DNA of 44,962 nucleotides. It comes from UBA1546 sp049302185. GTDB taxonomy: Bacteria > Nitrospirota > Thermodesulfovibrionia > Thermodesulfovibrionales > UBA1546. The position numbers were made by a program, and so were the translations under genes. Of this stretch, positions 23,692-30,874 are shown one piece after another (position 1 is the stretch's first letter; each line of letters begins with the position of its first letter). Under the pieces are notes generated by a model. The model had not been told where the DNA came from. It searched no databases and saw only the letters and a program-made list of their open reading frames with translations. The stretch spans positions 1 through 44,962 of the forward strand of contig JBAQLV010000003.1 in assembly GCA_049302185.1 (NCBI GenBank). Direction: 5' to 3'.

Positions 23692-24501
23692 ATGATAAAA
23701 CAGATGTTAATTGCATTTCAGTTTCTGACGCTAATACCTGTCAAGTCACGCATGACGGTTAACGAGGATGATATTGCAAAAAGCGCATCAGTCTTTGTTA
23801 TAGTCGGTTTCATTCAAGGAATATTGTTGATAGCTGCGGACTATGCATCAGGCATATTCTTCCATCAGGACCTTGTTATTGCAATAGTATTGCTCGTGCT
23901 TGTGCTGTCAAATGGAGGATTTCATCTTGACGGACTTGCAGACACATTTGACGCGATTGCTGTTAAGTCATCAGGTGATTTTGAAAAGGATAAAGAAAAA
24001 AGGCTCTCTGTTATGAAAGACAGTTCAACAGGCCCTGCAGGAGTAACAGCAATAGTTTTTGCGTTGCTGCTGAGATATGCAGCCCTCAAAAACTTGTCAC
24101 ATTTTTTGCCTTTTACCTATTATTCATCACTGCTTCTTATGCCGGTATTTTCAAAGTGGGCAATGGTTATATCAATGCTTCACGGCAAGGCTGCGCGGGA
24201 AGATGGTTTGGGGAAAATCTTTATGAACAAAACCGGCTTTAAAGAGACTGCAATTTCTACTTTGCTTCTTATTCTGATATTAATATTAATACAGGCGCTC
24301 TCAAGCCGTTATGCTCTTGGGAATCAGCATGTTTTTTATGCGATTCTCTTTGGAGTATTGTATTCTTTCTGCCGCATATCAGTTTATTTCTTTAACAAAA
24401 AATTTGGCGGGCTGACAGGAGATACGCTTGGCGCAATAAGCGAGCTTACGGAAACAGCCTTTTTATTTATGGTGATAATATGGTCACGACTCTCTATTTA
24501 A
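23692..24501 (+). CDS. cobS: Adenosylcobinamide-GDP ribazoletransferase (cobalamin synthase)
   Basis: 269 aa, multi-pass membrane protein. The catalytic motif GGFHLDGLADTFDA, then DSSTGPAGVTA and GGLTGDTLGAISELTE near the C-terminus, fits the CobS family. It joins alpha-ribazole to adenosylcobinamide-GDP in the membrane. The ribosome site TTAGGAGTT lies in a GAGTTAG heptamer-like stretch (23664-23685). The gene overlaps cobC by 22 nt. Confidence 0.95.
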   Translation: MIKQMLIAFQFLTLIPVKSRMTVNEDDIAKSASVFVIVGFIQGILLIAADYASGIFFHQDLVIAIVLLVLVLSNGGFHLDGLADTFDAIAVKSSGDFEKDKEKRLSVMKDSSTGPAGVTAIVFALLLRYAALKNLSHFLPFTYYSSLLLMPVFSKWAMVISMLHGKAAREDGLGKIFMNKTGFKETAISTLLLILILILIQALSSRYALGNQHVFYAILFGVLYSFCRISVYFFNKKFGGLTGDTLGAISELTETAFLFMVIIWSRLSI

Positions 24502-25265
24502 TCAGACACGGCGCAACAGAAGGAAGCGAGACAAAGCGCTATAAAGGAAGCATTGATGTGCCTCTGTCTGAAAAGGGAATTGAACAGATTAAAGGGACAT
24601 CGGTATTTATACAGAATATGATACAGGATGCAGGATACAACCCCCCCCTATCCCCCCTTAGTAAGGAGGGAATTAAAGGGGGGTGTCATGAATCGTGCAT
24701 CGTGCATCGTGCATCTTCTAAGTTATCTGCCATTTACTGTTCTCCCCTAAGCAGGGCGTTAAAGAGCGCTGAGATAATCGCAGAACCGCATGGCTTAAAA
24801 CCTGTTGCAATAGAAGACCTGAGAGAAAGAAGCTTTGGTATATGGGAAGGCATGACTTTCACAGAAATAAAAGAGAACTACCCTCAGGAGTTTGAGGCGT
24901 GGGCAGGAAATCCTCTCAGATACAGCCCTGTTGATGGAGAAAGCACATTTGAGGTAAGAGAGAGGGCAGTATCTGCTTTGAACAAAATTATAGATAATCA
25001 CAGCTGCAATAGGATACAGGATGCAGGATACAGGATACAGGATAAAAAAAATCATGAATCTTGCATCATGAATCTTGCATCTTCTTCAAGCATAGCAATT
25101 GTTGCGCATGGCGGCGTGAACAGGATAATCCTCTGCCATATAATGGGAATCCCTCTGGAAAACATATTCAGGATTGAACAGGATTTTGCAGCAGTGAACA
25201 TAATAGAGTTCTGGGAAAAGTATCCGGTGGTAAAACTTCTAAACGGCGGAATTGAATTAAAGTGA
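24480..25265 (+). CDS. cobC: Alpha-ribazole phosphatase (histidine phosphatase family), with two repeat inserts
   Basis: 261 aa against about 200 for the family. Catalytic LIRHGATEG (His9 region), YCSPLSRALKSAEII, EDLRERSFGIWEGMTF and VAHGGVNRIILCH are intact. Residues 48-80 come from the composite repeat shared with dnaX and residues 178-202 from AGGATAC heptamers plus TTGCATC units. Without them the protein would be of normal length. It removes the 5'-phosphate in lower-ligand assembly. The family is broad, so the assignment rests on context. Confidence 0.9.
   Translation: MVTTLYLIRHGATEGSETKRYKGSIDVPLSEKGIEQIKGTSVFIQNMIQDAGYNPPLSPLSKEGIKGGCHESCIVHRASSKLSAIYCSPLSRALKSAEIIAEPHGLKPVAIEDLRERSFGIWEGMTFTEIKENYPQEFEAWAGNPLRYSPVDGESTFEVRERAVSALNKIIDNHSCNRIQDAGYRIQDKKNHESCIMNLASSSSIAIVAHGGVNRIILCHIMGIPLENIFRIEQDFAAVNIIEFWEKYPVVKLLNGGIELK
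24621..24717. repeat. Composite repeat in cobC (same as in dnaX)
   Basis: ATACAGGATGCAGGATACA, then C8 TATCCCCCC, TTAGTAAGG, AGGGAATTAAAGGGGGG, TGTCATGAATC and CGTGCATC units. In frame; peptide contains QDAG, PPLSPL, KGG and HES as in DnaX. Confidence 0.92.
25011..25085. repeat. AGGATAC / TTGCATC heptamer arrays in cobC
   Basis: AGGATACAGGATGCAGG units then ATCATGAATCTTGCATC units in frame, peptide RIQDAGYRIQD...HESCIMNLAS. This is the composite element without its C-rich palindrome. Confidence 0.9.
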
Positions 25266-25285
25266 CCAGTTTTTATTTTATGTTT

Positions 25286-25322
25286 TTCACTATTCACTTT
25301 TCACTGTTCACTATTCACTGTC
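25286..25322. repeat. TTCACTG heptamers before cobQ
   Basis: Tandem TTCACTA/TTCACTG/TTCACTT units ending 4 nt before the cobQ ATG, occupying the place of a ribosome site. Confidence 0.85.
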
Positions 25323-25325
25323 TTT

Positions 25326-26870
25326 ATGTCTAAGGCATTGATGATACAGGGGACAGGCTCCGGCGCAGGAAAAAGCCTGCTCGTTGCCGCCTTATGCAGG
25401 ATTTTCAAAAAAAGCGGATTAAATGTGGCCCCATTCAAAGCTCAGAACATGGCATTGAATTCTTATATAACACTTGAAGGCGGAGAGATTGGCAGGGCGC
25501 AGGCGCTTCAGGCAGAGGCAGCAAAGATAGAGCCTACAGTGGATATGAACCCGATATTGCTCAAGGCATCCGGTGAGATGGGCTCGCAGGTTATTATCCA
25601 CGGCAAGGTTCATTCCACCATGAAAGCCGGCGAATACTATGCATTCAAAAAAGAGGCGTGGAATGCTGTTAAAGCATCGTTTGACAGGCTTTCCCAAAAA
25701 CATGAACTGATAATAATGGAAGGCGCCGGAAGCCCTGCGGAAATAAATCTCATGGATGTTGACATTGTGAATATGTCCATTGCGAAACATGCAAAAGCGC
25801 CTGTAATTTTAGTCGGTGATATAGATAAGGGCGGTGTTTTTGCATCGCTTTATGGAACCGTTAAACTCCTTGGTAAAGACAGCAGGCACATTAAGGCATA
25901 TGTGATAAATAAATTCCGCGGAGACCTGTCAATACTAAAGCCCGGACTTGCGATGATTAGCGAAAAGACTGGAAAGCCAGTGATAGGCGTACTGCCTTAC
26001 ATTAACAATATAGATTTGCCTGAAGAGGATGGATTATCGCTGCAAGGCAGCAATTCAAAATTCAAAATTCAAAATTCAAAATCAGAAAAGATAAAAATCA
26101 AAATAGTTATATTGCACCTTCAATATATTTCCAATTTCACTGATGTTGATCCTTTCATGCATGAGCCTGATGTTGAGATTATTTATTCCAGAAACACAGC
26201 AGAGATAGAGAATGCTGACATGGTAATTATTCCCGGTTCAAAAAATACCGTAAAAGACCTTATGTTCCTGAATGAGACCCGTCTTGATGAAAGCATTAAA
26301 CGGGCTTATTCAAAAGGCATACAGATTATGGGCATGTGCGGCGGATACCAGATGCTCGGCAAAAAGATATACGACCCTCACGGCATTGAAAGTCAGCATA
26401 AAGAGGTGGACGGATTAGGACTTCTGAATATAGAGACAACATTTGAAAAAGAAAAGACGACCTGCAGGGTGGAAGGGGATTTAGTCCGGAGTTCGGAGTT
26501 CGGAGTTAAGAGTTCAGAGAATACAAAATTAACAGGTTATGAGATTCATATGGGTACAAGCAGAGGAGATATTGGGCTGTTTAAAGTCAGAAGGCTTTCC
26601 TCAAACTCGTCACTCGTCACTCGTCACTCGTCACTCATTCTTGATGGTTCTATAAACGGCAACTGCTGGGGGACATATATCCATGGAATCTTTGAGAACG
26701 ATTCATTCAGAAGGGGAATAATAAATTCTCTTAGAGAACAAAGGGGGCTTCCTCCTGTTGATTCAACTATAAAGTATTCTGAAATGAAAGAAAAGGCGAT
26801 TGACAACCTCGCTGATATTGTGAAACAGAATTTAGATATGAATTTTATAAACAGGATCATCGGGCTATGA
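25326..26870 (+). CDS. cobQ: Cobyric acid synthase (glutamine-dependent)
   Basis: 514 aa. The DTBS-like ATPase domain begins MIQGTGSGAGKSLLVAALCR, with APFKAQNMALNS and GDIDKGGVFASL. The GATase domain has the nucleophile in MGMCGGYQMLGKKIYDP and His in GTYIHGIFEND. CobQ amidates four side chains of adenosylcobyrinic diamide. Three repeat arrays are read in frame: residues 243-253 (AAAATTC), 387-399 (GAGTTCG) and 427-438 (TCACTCG, giving SSLVTRHSSL). They lie outside the conserved motifs. No usual SD; start ATG 25326 follows the heptamer array. Its stop overlaps cbiB by 4 nt. Confidence 0.96.
   Translation: MSKALMIQGTGSGAGKSLLVAALCRIFKKSGLNVAPFKAQNMALNSYITLEGGEIGRAQALQAEAAKIEPTVDMNPILLKASGEMGSQVIIHGKVHSTMKAGEYYAFKKEAWNAVKASFDRLSQKHELIIMEGAGSPAEINLMDVDIVNMSIAKHAKAPVILVGDIDKGGVFASLYGTVKLLGKDSRHIKAYVINKFRGDLSILKPGLAMISEKTGKPVIGVLPYINNIDLPEEDGLSLQGSNSKFKIQNSKSEKIKIKIVILHLQYISNFTDVDPFMHEPDVEIIYSRNTAEIENADMVIIPGSKNTVKDLMFLNETRLDESIKRAYSKGIQIMGMCGGYQMLGKKIYDPHGIESQHKEVDGLGLLNIETTFEKEKTTCRVEGDLVRSSEFGVKSSENTKLTGYEIHMGTSRGDIGLFKVRRLSSNSSLVTRHSSLILDGSINGNCWGTYIHGIFENDSFRRGIINSLREQRGLPPVDSTIKYSEMKEKAIDNLADIVKQNLDMNFINRIIGL
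26052..26084. repeat. AAAATTC heptamer array in cobQ
   Basis: Four tandem AAAATTC units, in frame (NSKFKIQNSK). Confidence 0.9.
26484..26520. repeat. GAGTTCG heptamer array in cobQ
   Basis: GAGTTCGGAGTTCGGAGTT and derivatives, in frame (RSSEFGVKSSE). Confidence 0.85.
26605..26637. repeat. TCACTCG heptamer array in cobQ
   Basis: Four tandem TCACTCG units, in frame (SSLVTRHSSL). Confidence 0.9.
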
Positions 26871-27928
26871 CAGATTTTTTTCAATATTTAAGGTTTGGCA
26901 TTCAGGATTCAGCATTTAGCCTTCCGCCTGTTCTTCTGATGCTGGCATTCCTGCTTGACCTCGCTATCGGAGATCCCAGATGGCTGCCGCATCCTGTAAG
27001 AATAATGGGAAGCGCAATAAGCAGAACAGAGGCGATATTACGCAAATTGGAAGTAAGAAGTAAGAAGTGGGAAGTAATTGAGAAAATTAAAGGCATTTTT
27101 TTAGTGGTCATAATTGTTGGAGCGGCCTTCTTGCTGACATATTTTATAACTTATTTTTTACTTTCCACTTCCCCTTTCTCACCTCCCACTTCTCACTTCT
27201 TACTTCTTACTTATTACTTATTACTTATTTATCTTACTTCAACCACAATCGCTGTCCATGAATTAATTAACTCTGCAAGAGCAGTGATTGAAGCTGTTAC
27301 AAACAGCAACTTTGAATCCGCAAGGGAAAGGCTCTCAATAATTGTTGGACGTGACACCCATGCCCTCACAGAAAAAGAGATACTTAAGGCAACGATGGAG
27401 AGCCTTGCTGAAAACCTCTCGGACGGCGTTATAGCTCCTGTATTTTATGTCGTTGTCGGAGGGCTTCCGCTTGCCATGGCATATAAGGCGATAAATACCC
27501 TTGATTCTATGGTCGGATACAGGAATGACAAATATCTTCATTTCGGATGGGCTGCAGCCAGGCTGGATGATATTGCCAATTACATACCTGCAAGAATAAC
27601 GGGCATATTAATTATTGTGGTATCTTTCTTAGTTTCCCGTTCACTGTTCACTGTTCACTGTTCACTAAAAACAATGCTTCGTGACGGCAGGAAACACTTG
27701 AGCCCGAACAGCGGGATGCCTGAGGCTGCTATGGCAGGCGCACTCGGAATCAGAATGGGAGGCCCGTCCGCATACGGAGGTATTGTTATTGAAAAGCCAT
27801 ACATCGGCAATGTAAGGACAGAGGACTACAGCAGGGCATCCGAGCAGGCTATCGCTATTGTAAAGGCATCCTCTATTTTAGGCATCGCGACAGCTATAGC
27901 AGTCTTATTCTTAAAAGGAGGGGCGTGA
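26867..27928 (+). CDS. cbiB: Adenosylcobinamide-phosphate synthase
   Basis: 353 aa, membrane protein. LLDLAIGDPRWLPHPVRIMG, IIVGRDTHALTEKEILKATM, ESLAENLSDGVIAPVFYVVV, NDKYLHFGWAAARLDDIANY and the C-terminal GGPSAYGGIV are diagnostic. It attaches (R)-1-amino-2-propanol O-phosphate (or ethanolamine-P) to cobyric acid. Three in-frame repeat zones occur: residues 61-71 (GAAGTAA), 98-122 (the complementary ACTTCTTACTTC arm) and 258-267 (TTCACTG). The middle one falls in a membrane helix and remains hydrophobic (LLLTYYLLLIYL). Overlaps cobQ and cobD by 4 nt each. Confidence 0.96.
   Translation: MTDFFQYLRFGIQDSAFSLPPVLLMLAFLLDLAIGDPRWLPHPVRIMGSAISRTEAILRKLEVRSKKWEVIEKIKGIFLVVIIVGAAFLLTYFITYFLLSTSPFSPPTSHFLLLTYYLLLIYLTSTTIAVHELINSARAVIEAVTNSNFESARERLSIIVGRDTHALTEKEILKATMESLAENLSDGVIAPVFYVVVGGLPLAMAYKAINTLDSMVGYRNDKYLHFGWAAARLDDIANYIPARITGILIIVVSFLVSRSLFTVHCSLKTMLRDGRKHLSPNSGMPEAAMAGALGIRMGGPSAYGGIVIEKPYIGNVRTEDYSRASEQAIAIVKASSILGIATAIAVLFLKGGA
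27048..27077. repeat. GAAGTAA/GAAGTGG heptamers in cbiB (left arm)
   Basis: GGAAGTAAGAAGTAAGAAG units; complementary to the arm at 27158-27230. Confidence 0.85.
27158..27230. repeat. ACTTCTT/CCACTTC heptamers in cbiB (right arm)
   Basis: TCACTTCTTACTTCTTACTT and TATTACT units; with the left arm forms a long imperfect inverted repeat around about 80 nt of cbiB coding sequence. Confidence 0.85.
27639..27667. repeat. TTCACTG heptamer array in cbiB
   Basis: Four tandem units in frame, peptide SLFTVHCSL, identical in type to those in cobU, cbiM and cbiN. Confidence 0.9.
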
Positions 27929-29091
27929 TGCAGGAAACTCATGGAGGGAACATCTACATCCTTTCAGAAAAACTTCGTCTGAATGAAAAGGACATAATAG
28001 ATTTCAGCGCATCTATTAATCCTATTGGCGTTCCTAAAAGCGTCAATTCAGTGATAAAAGACAATATAAAATATCTGCATAATTACCCTGATCCGGATGC
28101 GAAAAGATTAAGGCTGCAGATAGCAAAGCAACGCAAGATAAATCCTGAATCCATCATATGCGGAAACGGCAGCACAGAGATGATCTACCTTGTGGCCCGT
28201 GCATTGAGGCCTGAGAGGATTCTTATCCCTGCGCCGACATTTTCTGAATATGAGAGGGCGTGCAGGATAAGTTATGAGTTAAGAGTTATGAGTTATGAGT
28301 TAAAAGAGGGAAATAATTTTGATATAGACACGGATGATTTTATTGCACATATGAAAGGGAATATAAACTCCAAACTCCAAACTCCAAACTCCAAACTAAA
28401 ATGCGATATGGCTTTTCTCTGCAATCCCAACAACCCTACAGGCAGGGTGTTAAAAAAAGCTGATGTGATAAAAATCGCAGATGCTTCAAAAAAACTTAAA
28501 TGTTATCTCGTTGTTGACGAGGCATTTATAGATTTTGTGCCGGAAGAAAGCGTAATCAAAGAGGTTGGGAAAAATCCGTATCTGATCGTCTTAAGATCAC
28601 TGACAAAATTTTATGCGTTGTCAGGCTTAAGAATTGGATACGGAGTATTTCCATTAAATATTACTGAAACCATAAAAAAACATAAAGAGCCGTGGACAGT
28701 GAATACCCTCGCACAAACAGCAGGGATTGCAGCTTTCAAAGATATTGAATTTAAGAAAAAGACCTTCAGGGTAATCAAGCAGGAAAAAGATTTTCTGGAA
28801 AAGGAATTCAAAAGACTGGAGATTAGTTACATCCCGTCAGAAGCAAACTATTATTTATTAAAGTTTAACAATGCAAAAGAAATAATATCTGCATTGAGAA
28901 ACAAGGGCATTCTTGTGAGGGATTGTTCCAATTTCAAAGGACTGGACGGGAAATACATCAGAATTGCGGTTAAATCAAGGAAGGACAATATGCGATTACT
29001 AAAAGAACTGTCTAAATTTTTAGATGTCATTCCCGCGAAAGCGGGAATCCAGAAAACAAATAAACTGGATTCCGCATCAAGTGCGGAATGA
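27925..29091 (+). CDS. cobD: L-threonine-O-3-phosphate decarboxylase (PLP enzyme)
   Basis: 388 aa. The aminotransferase-like fold has N-terminal ETHGGNIY and DFSASINPIG (family marks), CGNGSTEMIYLVARAL, LCNPNNPTGR, VVDEAFIDF and the PLP lysine in LRSLTKFYALSGLRIGYG. It makes aminopropanol phosphate for CbiB. In-frame repeats are at residues 116-127 (GAGTTAT) and 148-158 (CTCCAAA). The last 21 residues (VIPAKAGIQ...LDSASSAE) and the stop come from a GTCATTCC inverted repeat, which has replaced the native C-terminus. Overlaps cbiB by 4 nt. Confidence 0.95.
   Translation: MMQETHGGNIYILSEKLRLNEKDIIDFSASINPIGVPKSVNSVIKDNIKYLHNYPDPDAKRLRLQIAKQRKINPESIICGNGSTEMIYLVARALRPERILIPAPTFSEYERACRISYELRVMSYELKEGNNFDIDTDDFIAHMKGNINSKLQTPNSKLKCDMAFLCNPNNPTGRVLKKADVIKIADASKKLKCYLVVDEAFIDFVPEESVIKEVGKNPYLIVLRSLTKFYALSGLRIGYGVFPLNITETIKKHKEPWTVNTLAQTAGIAAFKDIEFKKKTFRVIKQEKDFLEKEFKRLEISYIPSEANYYLLKFNNAKEIISALRNKGILVRDCSNFKGLDGKYIRIAVKSRKDNMRLLKELSKFLDVIPAKAGIQKTNKLDSASSAE
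28270..28303. repeat. GAGTTAT/GAGTTAA heptamer array in cobD
   Basis: GAGTTAAGAGTTATGAGTTA units, in frame (SYELRVMSYELK). Confidence 0.88.
28367..28397. repeat. CTCCAAA heptamer array in cobD
   Basis: Four tandem CTCCAAA units in frame (KLQTPNSKL), roughly complementary to GAGTTTGG-type arms and so to the GAGTTAT array at 28270. Confidence 0.88.
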
Positions 29092-29092
29092 C
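29026..29092. repeat. GTCATTCCCGC inverted repeat at the cobD 3' end
   Basis: GTCATTCCCGCGAAAGCGGG and CCGCATCAAGTGCGGAATGA arms. The cobD stop codon TGA is the one in AATGAC. Confidence 0.92.
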
Positions 29093-29121
29093 AGAAACGG
29101 CGAATTATTGAAAGGCGAATT

Positions 29122-30744
29122 ATGCGTGGCTTTGTAATAGCAGGCACTCACAGCGGGTGCGGAAAAACGACCATAACGCTTGGACTTATGGCTGCCTTGA
29201 AGAAAAGGGGGCTGAAAGTCCAGCCGTTCAAGGCAGGCCCTGATTTCATAGACACAGGACTTCACAGGCTTGTTACTGGCGGACATTCAAGAAACCTTGA
29301 TGTGTGGATGTGCGGTGAGGAATATGTCAAAGAGTGTTTTTATAAATATTCAGCAGATGCAGATATATCAATTATTGAAGGCGTTATGGGCATGTATGAC
29401 GGCGAATACAGCACGGCAAAACTGGCAGGACTGCTTAACCTGCCTGTAATCTTAGTTGTTGATGCCTATGGCATGGCCGAGAGCGCAGGAGCGGTAGTTA
29501 AGGGGTTTAGGGAATATGGCTCAGAGTTAAGAGTTAAGAGTTATGAGTTAAGAGAGATGAATTCAAAGTTCAAAATTCAAAGTTCAAAACTCCAAACTCC
29601 AAACTCCAAACTCTATATAGCCGGTGTTATCTTTAACCGTGTTGCGTCAGAAAATCATTTCAAACGGCTGAAAGACAGCGTGCAGGCCGGAGACTCGACT
29701 CTACGAGATGTCATGGTATTAGGATATCTGCCGAGAGACTTGGATTTTGAGATACCTCACAGGCATCTTGGGCTTACAGTCGCAGAGGAGAATCCGCTTA
29801 CTGAAAAAAATATAGAGAAGCTCGCCGAGACAGTTTTGAAGCATGTAGATATAGATGAAATAACTCACCTGAAAAGGCTCCTTTCACCCTCCCCCCCCCC
29901 CCCCCCCATCCAGGGAGGGGGACGACTTATAAGTTCCCTCTCCCCTTGCGGGAGAGGGTTAGGGAGAGGGGTGTTTTCATCTTCTCCACCCATAAAGGTC
30001 GCCGTTGCCTATGACAAAGCTTTCTGTTTTTATTATGAAGACAATCTGGATTTATTAAAAGACGCCGGAGCAGAGATAGTTAAATTCAGCCCCCTCTCTG
30101 ATTCAGCAATCCCTGATAAAGCAGATGCGATATATATCGGCGGAGGCTATCCTGAGCTTTATGCAAAGGAACTATCTAAAAACACATCGATGATGAAATC
30201 AATTAATGGCTGGGCAAATTCAGGCAAGCCGATATATGCTGAATGCGGCGGGCTGATGTATCTGTCAAAAGGCATTTATGATTTTAATGGAAACTTCTTT
30301 GAAATGGCCGGGGTCTTTTCATTTGAGACACAAATCCCCCCATACCCCCCCTTAGCAAAGGGGGGCAAGGGGGGATTGAGGCCGCATTTGGGCTATAGAG
30401 AGATCGAGTTGAAGGATAACTGCATCCTCGGCAAAAAAGGAGATAAATTGAAAGGGCACGAGTTCCATTATTCGGAGATAATCAAAGACAGTAACGAGTC
30501 AATAGTAACAAGAAACAAGCTTAAAGACAGTAACAAGTTACGAGTTACGAGTTGCGAGTTGAAGAATAAAAAAGATTCCGAAGACTTGTCACTCGTCACT
30601 TGTTACTCGTTACTTAACAGTAATCAGGATGAAGGATATACATTCAAAAATACCCTTGCAAGTTATATCCATGTTCATTTCGGCAGCAATTTAAATATCG
30701 CAAGGAATTTTATAGACTTTATTTATAAATACCCCTCACCCTGA
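29122..30744 (+). CDS. cbiA: Cobyrinate a,c-diamide synthase, heavily repeat-invaded
   Basis: 540 aa against about 460 for the family. ATP-binding IAGTHSGCGKTTITLGLM, FKAGPDFIDTGLH, IEGVMGMYDG and the GATase nucleophile in IYAECGGLMYLSKGI are intact, with GHEFHYSE and SYIHVHFGSN at the C-terminus. The enzyme amidates the a and c acetates of cobyrinic acid. Four in-frame repeat zones (residues 134-165, 254-288, 405-419, 456-499) explain the extra length. The second lies in the linker between the ATPase and GATase domains and contains a C17 run (29891-29907), a potential slippage site. Start ATG 29122. Confidence 0.95.
   Translation: MRGFVIAGTHSGCGKTTITLGLMAALKKRGLKVQPFKAGPDFIDTGLHRLVTGGHSRNLDVWMCGEEYVKECFYKYSADADISIIEGVMGMYDGEYSTAKLAGLLNLPVILVVDAYGMAESAGAVVKGFREYGSELRVKSYELREMNSKFKIQSSKLQTPNSKLYIAGVIFNRVASENHFKRLKDSVQAGDSTLRDVMVLGYLPRDLDFEIPHRHLGLTVAEENPLTEKNIEKLAETVLKHVDIDEITHLKRLLSPSPPPPPIQGGGRLISSLSPCGRGLGRGVFSSSPPIKVAVAYDKAFCFYYEDNLDLLKDAGAEIVKFSPLSDSAIPDKADAIYIGGGYPELYAKELSKNTSMMKSINGWANSGKPIYAECGGLMYLSKGIYDFNGNFFEMAGVFSFETQIPPYPPLAKGGKGGLRPHLGYREIELKDNCILGKKGDKLKGHEFHYSEIIKDSNESIVTRNKLKDSNKLRVTSCELKNKKDSEDLSLVTCYSLLNSNQDEGYTFKNTLASYIHVHFGSNLNIARNFIDFIYKYPSP
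29523..29614. repeat. GAGTTAA + AAAGTTC + CTCCAAA heptamers in cbiA
   Basis: Three heptamer families side by side, the first complementary to the last two; all in frame (SELRVKSYELRE ... SKLQTPNSKL). Confidence 0.88.
29882..29985. repeat. C-rich and GGGAGAGGG palindromic repeats in cbiA, with C17 run
   Basis: CCCTCC, then 17 consecutive C, ATCCAGGGAGGGGG, and CCCTCTCCCCTTGCGGGAGA followed by GGGTTAGGGAGAGGGG; in frame between the two CbiA domains. Confidence 0.88.
30335..30376. repeat. CCCCCCTTAGCAAAGGGGGG palindrome in cbiA
   Basis: CCCCCCATACCCCCCCTTAG with CAAAGGGGGGCAAGGGGGG, in frame (PPYPPLAKGGKGG). Confidence 0.9.
30489..30616. repeat. AGTAACGAGTTACG heptamers and complementary TCACTCG arm in cbiA
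   Basis: AGTAACAAGTTACGAGTTAC units at left and TGTCACTCGTCACTTGTTAC at right form an inverted pair, in frame. Confidence 0.88.
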
Positions 30745-30862
30745 CCCTCTCCCACAAGGGGAGAGGGAAATAAAGGGTTTGCTTCTTCCGCAAGGGGAGA
30801 GGGACTCTTATATTACCCCCTCCCTTTATGGGAGGGGGCGAGGGGGAGGGTGAAAATCTTAT
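30732..30862. repeat. CCCTCTCC...GGAGAGGG and CCCTCCC...GGGAGGG palindromes
   Basis: Two C/G-rich palindromic repeats fill the gap between cbiA and the cbiX-cbiC gene; the same types are found in frame inside cbiA and cbiE/T. Confidence 0.85.
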
Positions 30863-30874
30863 AGAGGAGAATTA

